Shown here: positions 53,327-64,000 of the stretch, in pieces | Position numbering within the stretch: position 1 is the first letter of the stretch | Layout: each line of letters opens with the position of its first letter | The notes under the pieces: generated by a model | What the model was told of the DNA's origin: nothing | The model's database searches: none | Seen by the model: the letters and a program-made list of their open reading frames with translations, nothing else | From: Perca fluviatilis | Taxonomy: Eukaryota; Chordata; Actinopteri; Perciformes; Percidae | Assembly: GCF_010015445.1 (NCBI RefSeq) | Contig: NC_053116.1 | Coordinates: 24,282,607 to 24,346,606, forward strand | Length of the DNA stretch: 64,000 bases | Reading direction: 5' to 3' | Translations under genes and position numbers: made by a program

Positions 53327-56300
53327 CTTGTGAAAGGGGAACATCAAATAAGAAGATTCATTAAATGCCTGACTGATTTATGTCTAGCAAAACTTAATTA
53401 TGCAGGAAACGGCATAGTATATCACCCAAGGAGGACAAGTCGGTAACAGACTGCCTCCTCAGGCATGAGCAGGAATACATTGCTTATTCATCTTCGTGCT
53501 CTAAAATCACATGACTAACCTTCAACATGTCGTACGGACAAGGGACATCCAAGTGTGCCTCTACGTCAAAGGGTTCCATGAAGTCCAAGATTATTCTGTA
53601 GCCCTCCGGCAGACGGATGGTGTGGTCACATTGACTCATTGAAGGGTAGGGGCCCGGGTAGCCCGGACTGGTCAGAACCCCTGAGAGTGAGGTCAACACT
53701 TGGCTGTGGCATGGCACTGTAGGGAAGACTCACACAGTCATTAAAATCCCACTTAAACATTTTTTTTAATTATTTTTTGGGGCGTTTCTCTTTATTAGAT
53801 AGTGGATAGATATGAAAGTGTGAGAGAGATGGGGAATGACACACAGCAAAGGGCAGCAGGTCTGATTCGAACCCTGCGCCGCTGCAGGACTGCAGCCAAC
53901 GTGGAGCGAATGCTCTTACTGGGTGAGCTAGAGGATGCCCCCAACTTAAACATTTTGAGGTGTGTTTAGATTAGATTCTGTCCAGTCCTCACTGTTTGAA
54001 GCCCTTGTTTGTTAATTTGAATACTGATGAGTATTATGATCTACCTGTACTTTTTTGTAGTTTTTTTGTTTAGAAGAAAATATATATTTTTAATGTCTAT
54101 TGAGACATTTCCTGGCATCATAAATGATGGGATTCATTTTGGTTTGCAATATTGCCCCGGCAAGCGTGCAGATGTTGTCCCAGCCAAAAATAAATGAGTA
54201 TCGCAAAGAGGCTGAGTTTCTGTAATTCATATAATTAGTACAATCTGTAGGCACATAATAATTTTTCCCAATTGATTGCATGATTTGTTTTGTCACCTTT
54301 TTTCTTCTGGCAAAGCATTATAATTTAAGGCACATCAACCTGTAATTGTGATTGATTACCTAGTGTCAGTACACTATTTGTGCTGCACACAGGTATCAAT
54401 TTTTAATGCAATTTTGATGTTGCTTTTCCCTTAGGAATCGACAGTAATTAACCTTGCCTTACACCAGCTGGCAGAGATCAACTACTTTATGCATCAGTGT
54501 GCCTTTTCAGTCTGAAATGAGTTAGCATAGGCCAGCTATGATAGAATGAAATCCAATCTAGAACACTGTCAACTGTGCCCTGTGTGAAATGTCAGAAAAT
54601 TGTAAACTGCAGGACTGTTAAATATTGCGAACATTTTGAAAGACAAATGGCCAACAATTATATAATATTCCAATAATTAGATTTATTACAAGTTTACAAT
54701 ATAGCAATCTGATCTCATGTTTCCATCCACACTTAAAAGTCTGAAATTAGCCACATTGATCAATTTCAACAACCCAATACCCACTGACAAATTGTGCCAC
54801 CTGTAACCCTAACTTGCCCATTATTTGATTATATAATCAATAAAAGCTGATGAAATAAAGCATGTTGAAGCCAAATACATTAAATGGAAGTCAGTGCACA
54901 CTCCTGGAATTTGTTTTTTCTTTATTGCCATTAATATCTGCTATCTGTCTGTTAGTGAGGAGCTGAGCACCAGTGTATTTAGCTTGAGAAACACAATATA
55001 CTGAATTAAGAGAGATCAATATACAGTCAAACACTGTGTACCAAGCTCTTAACACTGAACCTCCCTATACAGCTTTTGACTCACTGAGCTTAGATGAACA
55101 TGCCTCTCGAGCTTTACTCTGCATGGCTCTTACCTGTGCAGGATCTTTTGTTGTCATGGAGAAGGTACCCTTGTCTGCACGTGCAGTAATATCCACCGAT
55201 GTAATTGTGGCAAAAATGATCACACACTCTTTCCCCATCTATCTTGGACAGACACTCGTTGATGTCTGTAAGAGAAAGAAAGGTTAGAGAGAGAAATACT
55301 ACACAGTAAATGTGTATTTTTCTTACTTTAAATGGGGAAGGTGGAAGTGTTTTTATATGAATGTCTTGTTAATCCTAAATGTGACTCAGGGAACACAGTC
55401 AGATAATACAGATTCTTTTTTTTATTTGCAAATAACAATAATGCAAATACTTCTTCCTATTTATGACATACATTTAAACTGCCAATCTATGTTTAAAGGT
55501 CCCAACATATTATGCTCATTTTCAGGTTCATACTTGTATTTTGGGTTTCTACTAGAACATGTTTACATGTTTTAAAACATTTTCTCTTACTCTGTCTTAA
55601 TATTCACATTCTCAGTTTTAGCACCTGTCTCTTTAAGCTCCCCTTCCTGAAAAAAATATATTCTGCTCTGATTGGTCAGCGTTTCCGAGATGCGGAAGAG
55701 TTTGCTCTGCCATTGCAGCCGGGGAATGACTGTAACGGAACTGGAGCGGCACTTTCTACCTACGGTATATACAGTATACGGGAGTATAGTTATGACATCA
55801 CAACCAAACGGAAGTCTTAATGGCTTATTTAAAGGCACAATTTCTAAATATGGACAGTGTGCATTTGTGTTTTGATACTTTCACAGTATTTATATAGCAC
55901 CTCAACCTGCTTTATAATTTAAAAAAAAGACACGAAAGTTATATGTAAATGAAGTGCTTTGTAGTAATTTATGTTGTACTTCATTAACATTGTGTGCCAT
56001 TGTTTTATTACTACTGCATTTCTGTTGTTAATAGCCTCTTTCTGTCTAAATCTGGATTTTAAAACATTACTGTGCATACCTGATGATAAAATCCTGCTCT
56101 TATTCCTCTAGAACTTCCAATACACATTGCTACAATTACAGCAACCAAAAATGTATCTGCCTTCTGGCAACAAACGTCACTATTCTGAATCACCTTCTGA
56201 GGTGTAAAATGCTTGGAAGCCTGTGAATCGGCCCTCGTTAGAGTAGTCACTCCTAAAGACCACTGACATGAGGTTTCCGGCTGAAAGGATGATGGTGTTC

Positions 56301-56758
56301 CTTGGGGTGCTTTCATAGTTCTTCTCTTCCTCACCGCAGAACCGCAAGGTTTCATTCCCCTCTGTCAAAACCTGGTTTGACAAGGTCAGAGTCCTTTTAG
56401 TGAGCAAGCTACAGTATCGTGTGCAGATACAGGGAGTTACATTTTCTTTGTTACCTGGATGTAGTCATATTCACACTGGTTTGAGGGTTCCATGCTGAAG
56501 TGGCTGAAGTAGAGTTTGACCCTGTGGCCATCTGGGACAGTGATGTTCCACACTACGAGCTGGTTGTCAGGGTATGGCTGGGGGAAGTTAGGGGAGGTGA
56601 AGCTGCCATATAATCCTGTCATTATCACACTCAGCGAGACATGGAGGAGGGAAAATAGGACAAATACACAGCACCCACTAGGCAAAATTAGGTGTGATGG
56701 CAGCAGTTTCAAGGATTATTTAGCAAAAACAAATGCTAAGTGACACTCACCTGGTCAT
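53165..56758 (-). CDS. Truncated MASP-type protein: signal peptide-CUB1-EGF-CUB2, no protease
   Basis: MASPs are modular proteases that bind mannose-binding lectin and ficolins through CUB1-EGF-CUB2 and start the complement lectin pathway. Six coding exons (8, 223, 178, 132, 197 and 162 nt) give 299 codons plus stop with every phase matching. Residues 1-19 form a signal peptide ([19 protein letters not shown]). CUB1 spans about 24-136 ([38 protein letters not shown]). A calcium-binding EGF spans 137-180 (DINEC...[12 protein letters not shown], the Asn-hydroxylation pattern). CUB2 spans 183-292 ([29 protein letters not shown]). It stops seven residues later (VKAES). Both CCPs and the protease domain are missing. 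It resembles MASP2 most in wording and location. Such proteins (MAp19, MAp44, carp MRP) can compete with full MASPs, so a regulatory role is inferred. Tail-to-tail with dffa. Confidence 0.88.
53520..53716 (-). CDS. MASP-type gene exon 5: CUB2 first half
   Basis: Acceptor CTTCCCTACAG, donor TTGAAG/GTTAGT. It encodes [20 protein letters not shown], then [40 protein letters not shown] and PYDMLK. This is typical CUB2 wording (SPGYPxPYP, CPYD). Phase 1 in, 0 out. Confidence 0.95.
53765..53945 (-). mobile_element. tRNA-derived SINE
   Basis: On the minus strand a polymerase III A-box-like TAGCTCACCCAGTAAGAGC (53911-53930) precedes a B box GGGTTCGAATCAGACC (53859-53874). The unit ends in A-rich sequence (plus strand T-run at 53759-53778). 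It lies in the intron between the EGF and CUB2 exons. It is tRNA-like but is not an intact tRNA gene. Confidence 0.8.
53946..55133 (-). other. Intron 4 of the MASP-type gene, remainder
   Basis: AT-rich intron sequence without a recognisable exon. The reverse frame at 54090-54296 ([20 protein letters not shown]...) has no known match. Confidence 0.5.
55134..55265 (-). CDS. MASP-type gene exon 4: calcium-binding EGF module
   Basis: Acceptor TCTTACAG, donor TGCACAG/GTAAGA. It encodes [20 protein letters not shown], then [20 protein letters not shown] and RSCT. Six cysteines, the DINEC calcium motif and Asn157 in a Cx[DN]x4[FY]xC hydroxylation pattern are all present. 132 nt, phase 1 on both sides, a classic module exon. 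Confidence 0.96.
55495..55810. mobile_element. MITE-like repeat starting TTTAAAGGTCCCA
   Basis: The start 'tttaaaggtcccaacatatt' and following 'atgctcattttcaggttcat' fit a common fish repeat, and the right part ends near 'catcacaaccaaacggaagt'. A related or complementary end (gggacctttaaa) occurs at 59383-59394. Family not fixed. Confidence 0.5.
56194..56371 (-). CDS. MASP-type gene exon 3: CUB1 second half
   Basis: Acceptor GTCAAACCAG, donor TCAGAAG/GTGATT. It encodes [20 protein letters not shown], then [20 protein letters not shown] and [27 protein letters not shown]...FTGF is nearly the same as human MASP2 [18 protein letters not shown], including the calcium-site Asp119. Phase 0 in, 1 out. 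Confidence 0.96.
56455..56677 (-). CDS. MASP-type gene exon 2: signal peptide and CUB1 first half
   Basis: Acceptor AATTTTGCCTAG, donor ATCCAG/GTAACA. It encodes the rest of the signal peptide, then [40 protein letters not shown] and [20 protein letters not shown] supplies the calcium-site Glu72 and Asp74 expected for MASP CUB1. Phase 2 in, 0 out. The longer open frame upstream of the acceptor ([11 protein letters not shown]) is intronic. Confidence 0.93.
56751..56758 (-). CDS. MASP-type gene exon 1 (coding part: ATG ACC AG)
   Basis: A minus-strand segment of 67 nt (56817-56751) lies between an acceptor-like TTTACCCTCAG and a strong donor ACCAG/GTGAGT. Its ATG gives phase 2, exactly what exon 2 needs, and yields a canonical signal peptide. 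The pairing of phase, donor and leader quality supports this start. Confidence 0.75.
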
Positions 56759-57060
56759 GTTGAGTTTGCAGTCCCCAGATATATTTGTGTGTTTTGGAAC
56801 GGTTCACCCTCAGTGATCTGAGGGTAAATGAACCCAAGCCGACATTTAGATAAACAAAGTGAGACAGGCACATGATCAGTCTGTCATCATCCCCCACCTC
56901 CCCCGGTCACATAAATCTATCAAACTGATAAATGCCAGAATCATTTATATTCATTCTAATCTGTTAAACTATTTTTCTTATTGTCACCTCAAATTTCTAC
57001 ATGTGGGTAAATGACAGTTTGAAGAATATGACACTAACTACTATTACCTTGAGATTCATT

Positions 57061-57111
57061 GCAGAACAGAACACAGAAAGGAAGACGACAGCACTGACTT
57101 GGTTGCTCATA
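57061..57111 (-). other. Possible upstream 5' exon of the MASP-type gene
   Basis: An ATG opens MSNQVSAVVFLSVFCSAMNL and ends at CTCAAG/GTAATAG, a good donor. It looks like a leader peptide. Spliced to 56817 it meets a stop after about 20 codons, and spliced to 56677 it is out of frame with CUB1. It is therefore more likely a 5' UTR exon with an upstream open frame. Confidence 0.3.
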
Positions 57112-57894
57112 TCAAACTAAATATAAAAAAAACACAATTTTCTATAGATTTTGTCACCTTTGATTGGTAAAATGTATTCATTGTGATTTTTAAATAGATT
57201 TTTTAAACATAAATTTCTTAAATTAAATTTTTTTTTTTATAAAAATGGAGATCACCTATAACTCGTATCACGCTATAGTACTGTGACAGTGATGCTGATC
57301 AGATCAGACTTATGCCGCTAATTATTTCAGACTCCGCTCCCATGATTGCTGAGCAGTAAAGCTGTTGAAGAAAAGCCTCAGAATAATAAATACACTGTAC
57401 CCACAACATTTAACTGCCCAACCGTTTTTGTTTGCATGAGATTCGATTCAGGCAACAAGGGAAGGGCCCAAACGCAGACAGACAGGATCAGTTCAATGAT
57501 TCATTGGCGAGATTGAAAAAAACTGGGCCAAAAGGCAGGGATCCAAACCGGGAGGGGGTTTAAACAGGCAAACTTATCAAAAAGGGTTAGGCAAAGAATC
57601 ATAAATTCAAAGAACAGCCAGAAGATGCCACAAAGCAAGGACATGAGGCACATGGCAACTTTGCCAAACTGGCAAGGAGTGGGTGGAAAAGGGCCAGTTA
57701 TATATTGCATGGCTGATGAGGAAAGTGGGTTCGAGGATGGCAGTTCTGGGGAGTGAGAGGAGAGAACCAGGCCAGGCAAAACAACCAACCAACTACAAAA
57801 GTCCTACCGACAAAAAGGCTCAGGAGGTCTTCCACTAATCACATGGTTGGCAGTTTGATCTCTGACCAGCCATGCTCTGTTGCCATTGGTGTTT

Positions 57895-57997
<103 letters not shown>

Positions 57998-59099
57998 GGT
58001 GAATGAGAGGCAAATTGTGAAGCACTTTGTCTGTAAAGCTACAAAAGCTCTTTATAAGTGCAGTCCATTTACCATTATTACTGGACGGAAACCGTCAGTG
58101 GTACATTAACAACAGTTTCCCAGTAAATTAAACCAGATTGCATCATGTTTTTGTTTTTTTACGTCTGCAAAATGCTGAATTCAAGGTCAGACTTCATTGT
58201 AAAGGCTTTTATAATGAGATAATTACAGAGCATTCCTGCTGTCTGTTTTTGATGGAATGTGGATATTGATGTTATTTAGAAGTGACAGGGCATTTTAACC
58301 AGTGACATGATAAGTAAGCTTGCGATAACCAACACCCATTCCCCCAACACTGAAGCACAAATGGCTGTATTTGAAGTGAATTACAGTAATTATCAACGTA
58401 AATGACCTCTCTGATGGAACTCTTTTTAAATGGTGCCATAACCTTTTCCTTTTGTGAGCTAGTGGTTGAGCCACTGTGGAGTCTATATTGATGGCAGATG
58501 TTCTCCTCTTGGATTTCTTCCAGCTGCCACTCAGGCATTGAAAAAAATAACACCCTCTGACACTGGACAAACAAAAAATTTAATAATTGTGGCGTTTATG
58601 CTCTATGCTACATTCAGACCTAGGGTCTCATTTCCATTGCCTTTGGGAGTGGAAATTAATTTCAAGCTTCTCGGCTTTATTTCCAGAGAACTCAGTGAGA
58701 TCCTAAAGGTGAAAATAGAGAAAGATTCTGGGCTTTTCTCATTTGGCTTAACCTTCAAAGAGCTGCATCACCTTTAACAACACTGTAAACCTCTTGACAA
58801 ACTCTTTTTGGCCTCAAGTGCATTTTGCACAATTGCTTTAAACATATTCCACCCAGTTTTAATATTTGGTACAGAGATGTCCTCTCTAAACTCCCTCATG
58901 AAAGAATATGTGCTGTTTCTTTCTTGGACATAATTGACCTTTACCAACAAAGTCAGGAGTAGCTCCTCTGCTACAACTTGGGCTCCTTGCGTGACGTAGA
59001 GAAGAGAATAAATTAGCAAAAGCTATAAACCAAGCGCATTCTACCTAGATTAAATAAACCCTGATAATAAGCAAATCTCCATATCTACACAATGGCTAA

Positions 59100-59395
59100 T
59101 AAACTATTAAAATGGAATCATCATGGCTTTCAAACGAGCAAAGTGGCAGTTGGTCAAGGCCACACCCCCCCTCTCCACCTTGCCCCCCCCCCCCTCTCTC
59201 TCGTCCTCAATAGCTACAGACACAGAAATGGCACATACTAAGGAAAGCTCATTGTGGGACTGGCTCTAGTGGCTGCAATTCTGCACCAAGGCTGAATTTC
59301 GGCAAAGAGACTTCAGATACAGTATTAGGGGACCACTAAGGTCTATATAAAAGCATCCAAAGATCACCATGTCATGGGACCTTTAAACTAAACAC
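59100..59395. mobile_element. MITE-like repeat ending GGGACCTTTAAA
   Basis: The segment from 'catcatggctttcaaacgag' through 'gatcaccatgtcatgggacc' and TTTAAA has the wording of a common fish repeat, with a C-rich run inside. Left boundary uncertain. Confidence 0.5.
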
Positions 59396-59428
59396 ACTCT
59401 AAACAGATTACTATGTTGTCATTTAAAG

Positions 59429-59906
59429 CACGGATCTTCAACAGGGGGTCCGGGGCCCCTAGGGGGTCCTCAGAGTCTATGCAGGGGGGGCTCCAAATTA
59501 TTGTTAATTTTTGAAAGTTTTTTTTTCAAAGATTTGAAGTCTTAACATGAATCCAACATATTAGCAAATATAAATTCCCACTGATGATAGGCTTACTGGT
59601 CTATAGGCAAGATAGTCACTAAGGTAGCCATCCACAGATACAGTTAATCCTAAGGATTCACTGTGCCACATGTATTTTGAACATTAAAACATTATTTATA
59701 AAATCATGCCAACAATTAGTAGGCTATTTTAATAGCTTAGTATTCCATGCAAGAAAAGGTATAAAGGCTTTAGGCCGCCCTACACGTTATTGTAGGCCCA
59801 GTTTAATATTAAACTTCATACTATACAATATACGTAGTAGGGGGTCCCTGCTCCATCTCTCTTTCAGTTGAGGGGTCCTTGGCTTAAAAAACGTTGAAGA
59901 CCCCTG
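59429..59906. mobile_element. hAT-type MITE, 478 bp, 8-bp duplication
   Basis: The ends CACGGATCTTCAACAGGGGG and, inverted, CAGGGGTCTTCAACGTTTTT mark the element. ATTTAAAG (59421-59428) and ATTTAAAC (59907-59914) are an 8-bp duplication with one mismatch. No coding content. Confidence 0.75.
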
Positions 59907-60364
59907 ATTTAAACGACTATACTAAATTGGGAGGAACAGATAATTAAACATACAAAGGTTTGGCAGTGGCACTTACAAATAGCTGCAAGCACACACAACA
60001 GCAACTGACAGCTTCTTCAAACTCCATATGAACTGTCTCTCCAACTGCGCAAACAGAACAACTAATAAGACCTGATTGTTAACTATCTCACAGAGTTGCT
60101 GCAGTGAGTCCTAAAAATGCTCCAACCTGATTGGTACTCAGTGATAGGTGATTATTAAGACTAACAGGGGCTGAGTGAATGTGCAAATAAGGGAATCTAG
60201 GAGCCTTTTCCATATGTTTTGTAAAAAAAAAAAAAAAAAAAGTAAAACATTTGTTGTCATGAAATGCATCTTTATTTTGAGTTGTCATCGTTCATGAATC
60301 CTATTTTGAATCACAAAATTGTCTCTTTAAGACTATTTGGTAATAGCTTTCTGAAAACCCCAGA

Positions 60365-60500
60365 TATAATTTAAATTCAATTCAATTCAATTTTATTTAT
60401 AATATTGAATCATAAGAAGAGTTATCTCAAGATACTTTACAGATAGAGTAGGTCTACACCACACTCTATAATTTACAAAGACCCAACAATTCCAGTAATT
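60365..60500. repeat. Abundant fish repeat (TTCAATTCAATTTTATTTAT)
   Basis: 'aattcaattttatttataat' is followed by 'gagttatctcaagatacttt' and 'acagatagagtaggtctaca', a widespread teleost repeat. Family name not assigned. Confidence 0.6.
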
Positions 60501-61079
60501 ACCCCAAGAGCGTTTGTCACAAAATTACTGAAAAGTGCATTAAAACCAATCACTGCGAATGTTATCAAGAATAATTTATTTTTTAAAGGTTTGCCTTTGC
60601 TGAGGGTAACTTTCTAAATGGCATTGCAGGGATTGGCACTGAAATACCATGTCTGTAGTAATTAAAAGTTGCAGGGCAGCCAATCCTTTATAATGTGCTG
60701 CTTGTTTGCTTTATTGACACAAACGTTTTAGTAACCTATTCCTCTAAAATGCAGCTACAAACAGCAGCACCTTTTCCATTGCATGCTTTTTGTAGCTGCA
60801 CAGCTTTATAACCTTTTTACACCCTAAGTTCCTGCCTTTCACACCCTTATGTTACACCTTAAGGTGTTAAAAACCTTTCATTTTATTGTTGCTAGCTGTG
60901 GACTGGAGGCAGTATTCAAGTGATAATAGCATAATCAATATATTAAACCTTAAATTTGAATTCTGGGCAACAGTGAAATGTTGAAGTCCATGAGGCAATA
61001 TTATCGTATCCGAAAACAGAAAAAACAAATAAAATAAAAGACACAAAAAATTAAATACAAGGAATCAAACCCAATAATC

Positions 61080-61774
61080 CAGTGGTTCCCAACCTGGGAT
61101 CCGGGCACCCCTTAGCGGGGCGGCAAAGATCACAGGGGGTGCGCAAGTCTTTATCTGGTTTAAGGTTGAGGTAAAAAAAAAAAAAAAATTGCACATGTTA
61201 AACAAATTATGATAATACACTCGAATATATAATGTATACAAAAGTCTGTATAAAAACTATACATTTTTGTTCTCGCTTAAAATTGTAGGCAGGCTACTTA
61301 GTAGGCCAAACCTCCGGGACCCCTTAACCTGGTTCCCTTGCTGTCATCAGGTCAGCTGCTAGCTGCTATCATCCTCGTTTTTCTTGCCGCCACGGCATCA
61401 CTATTTAATGAATGAAACATGGCGGAGAAATGTAAAAGTGCTGATAACTCCTTTGTATCAAAAAAGAAAGTAACCGTACGTACACACCGCCGCCGACTTG
61501 AGCTTCTAAAGATACCGGAAGTCATTCATTTTCAATGGAAGCTGGCTTCTCGCAGCTGCAAGGAGCGTCAAATCTGTCGGCGTCGCGTTTTGGGCGTTTT
61601 GAGCGTCCAGAGCGTCAATCAGAAAGTTGAACTTTTGTCAACTTTATGGTAATGAGCTATGATGCGGTTCAGCGGCATTGTTCAGCGGCAAGCAGCGGCA
61701 AATGGCAGCAACCAGCTCAGCTTTTTTTAGACATAAGTGGGGGGGGCGCCAAGGAAAAAGGTTGGGAACCACTG
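61080..61774. mobile_element. hAT-type element, 695 bp, perfect 8-bp duplication
   Basis: Inverted ends CAGTGGTTCCCAACCT and AGGTTGGGAACCACTG (right end inverted, with one to two changes) are flanked by CAATAATC at 61072-61079 and 61775-61782. Inside, an ATG at 61419 starts MAEKCKSADNSFVSKKKV, which has the flavour of a transposase N-terminus, but the frame continues into unrelated sequence. It is most likely an internally deleted derivative. Confidence 0.88.
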
Positions 61775-62249
61775 CAATAATCGGAAAGTATTATTTTAGA
61801 AAAATATTGTCTCTCTTTAGGCCGAGAGACAGACTGACTTAAGTGACGATGTCATATGAAGACAAAACCTGGAGCTGCTCTATTATAGATGGTGAATAAT
61901 GGAACAACTGCTGCTGATACAATGACAGCAGCAGTGGAGATTTTACTGGATATGAGGACATCTCCTGATTTGCAGCTGGGAGCCCTTTATTCAAATAAAA
62001 GTCACTTGGGTGGACGAAATGCCTCAAACTAAAGCCACAGACCTGTTCACTAATTAACTTTCAAAGAAATACTCCAAAAATGTTCACCCATGAGAGCACC
62101 ATCAATTCAAATGTCCATGCTCTGATTTCCTGCAATAGAGGAACCTTTTCTGTCTTTCTATCCAAAACCAATAGCATAATGTGTGGTGGATTTTCCATTT
62201 AAAGAAGTTAGTTAACTTTTTTTTTTCAAAACTGTAATGTATTAAAAAG

Positions 62250-63720
62250 AGTCTTAGAGTCACAATAGCAGAATTTATAAATCCAGGATAACTGATAAAG
62301 CGAGGCTTGACCTAGTCTAATCTGTGCAGCCTGGCGTGGTGCGTTTCACGACGGCCATGATGAGGATAAGGAGGAGCGACTAGGTCGAGCCAGGCTGAAA
62401 TAATTCGGATAGATGCGCGTTCACGGCTTTCCTTAACAGACCGCAAAGGATTTACTGATGCTAAAATGGAGAATACGCATTGTACACCTTATACAGAGTA
62501 AGCAGCAGCTTCTTGTGGAAATATACATTAACTGACCACTGCTCTGAATTGAAACCGTTATAATCATACCATTCAAGGATTAGGCTAATCATTTGCACAA
62601 ATTAACAATTGTACTCTTTGCCTTAAAAGTAAGCGGAAGATAATGTTACACAGGAAATTTTCCATGAAGATCAATTTTCGACAACGCTAGAATATGGTGC
62701 GTAAATATCTCTTTCAATCTGTTTCGCCCTCTCTCTCATGGGCTAAAGTATAAATGACCTAAGTCATATTAGCTTCCACTGCTCGCTTTTAATGCAAAGT
62801 GTACAACTGTTCATTTTTGCAAATGACAAGTGACTCATTGAATGGTTTCAGTTAAGAGCAGTAGTTTGTAAATGTATATTTTTGGACTATCATTCATTCA
62901 TTCAATTCTATTATCTGCCATGTTTTTTCTCTTTTTTTTTTTTTACAAAGGCAGAGTTTCCTTCTTTACATATTAAATGCTTTGCTCCCTCATATACAGT
63001 ATATGGACATAGAAAAGAAAGACACTGAATAAATTGGACTCTAAAATCTACAAACTATAAAGATGATAAAGTGATAAATTCCATGCACACTACAAACATG
63101 AATGTAACAGAGTATATTCATGATTTTATTATGTTATTTCTCCCCATCAAAATATAAGGTCAAAAACCATTAAGGTGTCCTCTCCCTGTTGTTACATGAA
63201 TGGACAGTAGCCTACAACACTATATAGTTACTGGTCCAGTGAACTAAGTCTATAATTTGGGAGGATTATACAATTACAGCAATATAGAGCAATGTTGTAT
63301 TTTAATGCAGGCTGAGAACAAGGTAAAAACCATTACTGAGTGAACAGAAAAGGCCCCAGGATTAATAAATCCTGACTGTTAGCCTGGTCAGGAGCAGGCC
63401 AGCTGCACAGAATAAATCTCCATGGTAATTTATAATATTTGTTATCCAATTGCGTCAACTGTTTAGCTCGCCTCTGGCCCACCTATATCAGATACACCGA
63501 TGTGATTGGTGCAGCATGGGTACAAGGGCATAGTTAATGAGCATCATTACTGAATGCCAGAGTGACTGGCTGAGCAAATTCAAATTGTGCTCTCGTGAGA
63601 ACTTTCCAGGGTAACTTAGGTTGCCTCTGCTTGTGTGAAACTTGTAAAAAAAAAGCTTAGAGTCAAGGCTAAATTGAGCCAGGATAACTTAATCGACTAT
63701 CTAGGTTTTGTGAAATAGCC
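62250..63720. repeat. Possible decayed DNA element with CCAGGATAACT-type ends
   Basis: Segments 'aatccaggataactgataaa' (62275), 'ccaggattaataaatcctga' (63356) and 'agccaggataacttaatcga' (63678) recur. The ends and duplication could not be settled by eye. Confidence 0.25.
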
Positions 63721-64000
63721 CTCCATAGTTGTGTGGTGTTGTTGTTGTTGTTGTTATTGTTGATGATCAGATACTTTTTTTGATGCAACATTGATGAGTT
63801 AGCATTTGCACCTGCAATAGCCAGAATCTGAATGTTAATAGCTTCATGTAGATGTTTCCTGTGTTACCTGAAGAGCTTAACCTAAATCAAGCAACTCTGA
63901 ATCCCATCCCAAAGCAAAAACATTCATTATAAAGGCTTCAGGGTACATATGAAAATTGTTGTAGAGTTGTAGTAGTGTGATTGTGCATGTACCATAGATA

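Noticed and set aside
53765..53945. tRNA gene
   Set aside because: A and B boxes are present, but no cloverleaf could be closed and an A-rich tail follows. It is a tRNA-derived SINE.
56437..56712. Start of the MASP-type protein at [13 protein letters not shown] within the long exon frame
   Set aside because: A good acceptor (TTTTGCCTAG) lies inside this frame, and an upstream exon ATG ACC AG/GTGAGT gives the right phase and a cleaner signal peptide. The upstream part is judged intronic.

Overview
This window is vertebrate nuclear DNA, most likely from a teleost fish. It has intron-split genes with GT/AG borders, long (CA)n microsatellites and many small fish-type DNA transposons and LINE fragments. 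There are no prokaryotic operons. The species cannot be named from the sequence. Three protein-coding genes could be rebuilt exon by exon, and in each the splice phases agree throughout.

(1) pex14, minus strand, from an ATG at 36319 down to 3909 and continuing off the left edge. Six exons give the first 162 codons of the peroxisomal docking protein Pex14: the N-terminal PEX5/PEX19-binding domain, the membrane segment and the start of the coiled coil. Its introns fill the left half of the window. They are poor in recognisable transposons and hold stretches that look like conserved non-coding DNA. In mammals PEX14 sits between DFFA and CASZ1.

(2) dffa, plus strand, 42821-49934, six exons, 316 codons. 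This is DNA fragmentation factor alpha (ICAD), the inhibitor and chaperone of the apoptotic nuclease CAD. It is head-to-head with pex14. The 6.5 kb between the two start codons is packed with mobile elements: two short elements with 9-bp target duplications and a RecQ-helicase-like fragment, a 1.34-kb foldback element with internal repeats, and a LINE 3' end with an RNase H remnant. It also has a CCAAT/CRE/YY1-like cluster.

(3) A MASP-type gene, minus strand, 56758-53165, six coding exons, 299 codons. It encodes signal peptide-CUB1-EGF-CUB2 and then stops. The two CCP modules and the serine protease domain of MASP1/MASP2 are absent. The gene is tail-to-tail with dffa, so the 3 kb between them leaves no room for the missing half. 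It is best read as a short, non-catalytic lectin-pathway protein, and is the most interesting item here. pex14, dffa and MASP2 all lie in human 1p36.22, so the neighbourhood agrees with a MASP2-related origin.

The rest (57.1-64 kb) is intergenic: a long (GT)n tract, two hAT-type elements with 8-bp duplications, other MITE-like repeats, and no convincing gene. No rRNA, tRNA gene, CRISPR array or intact transposase was seen.
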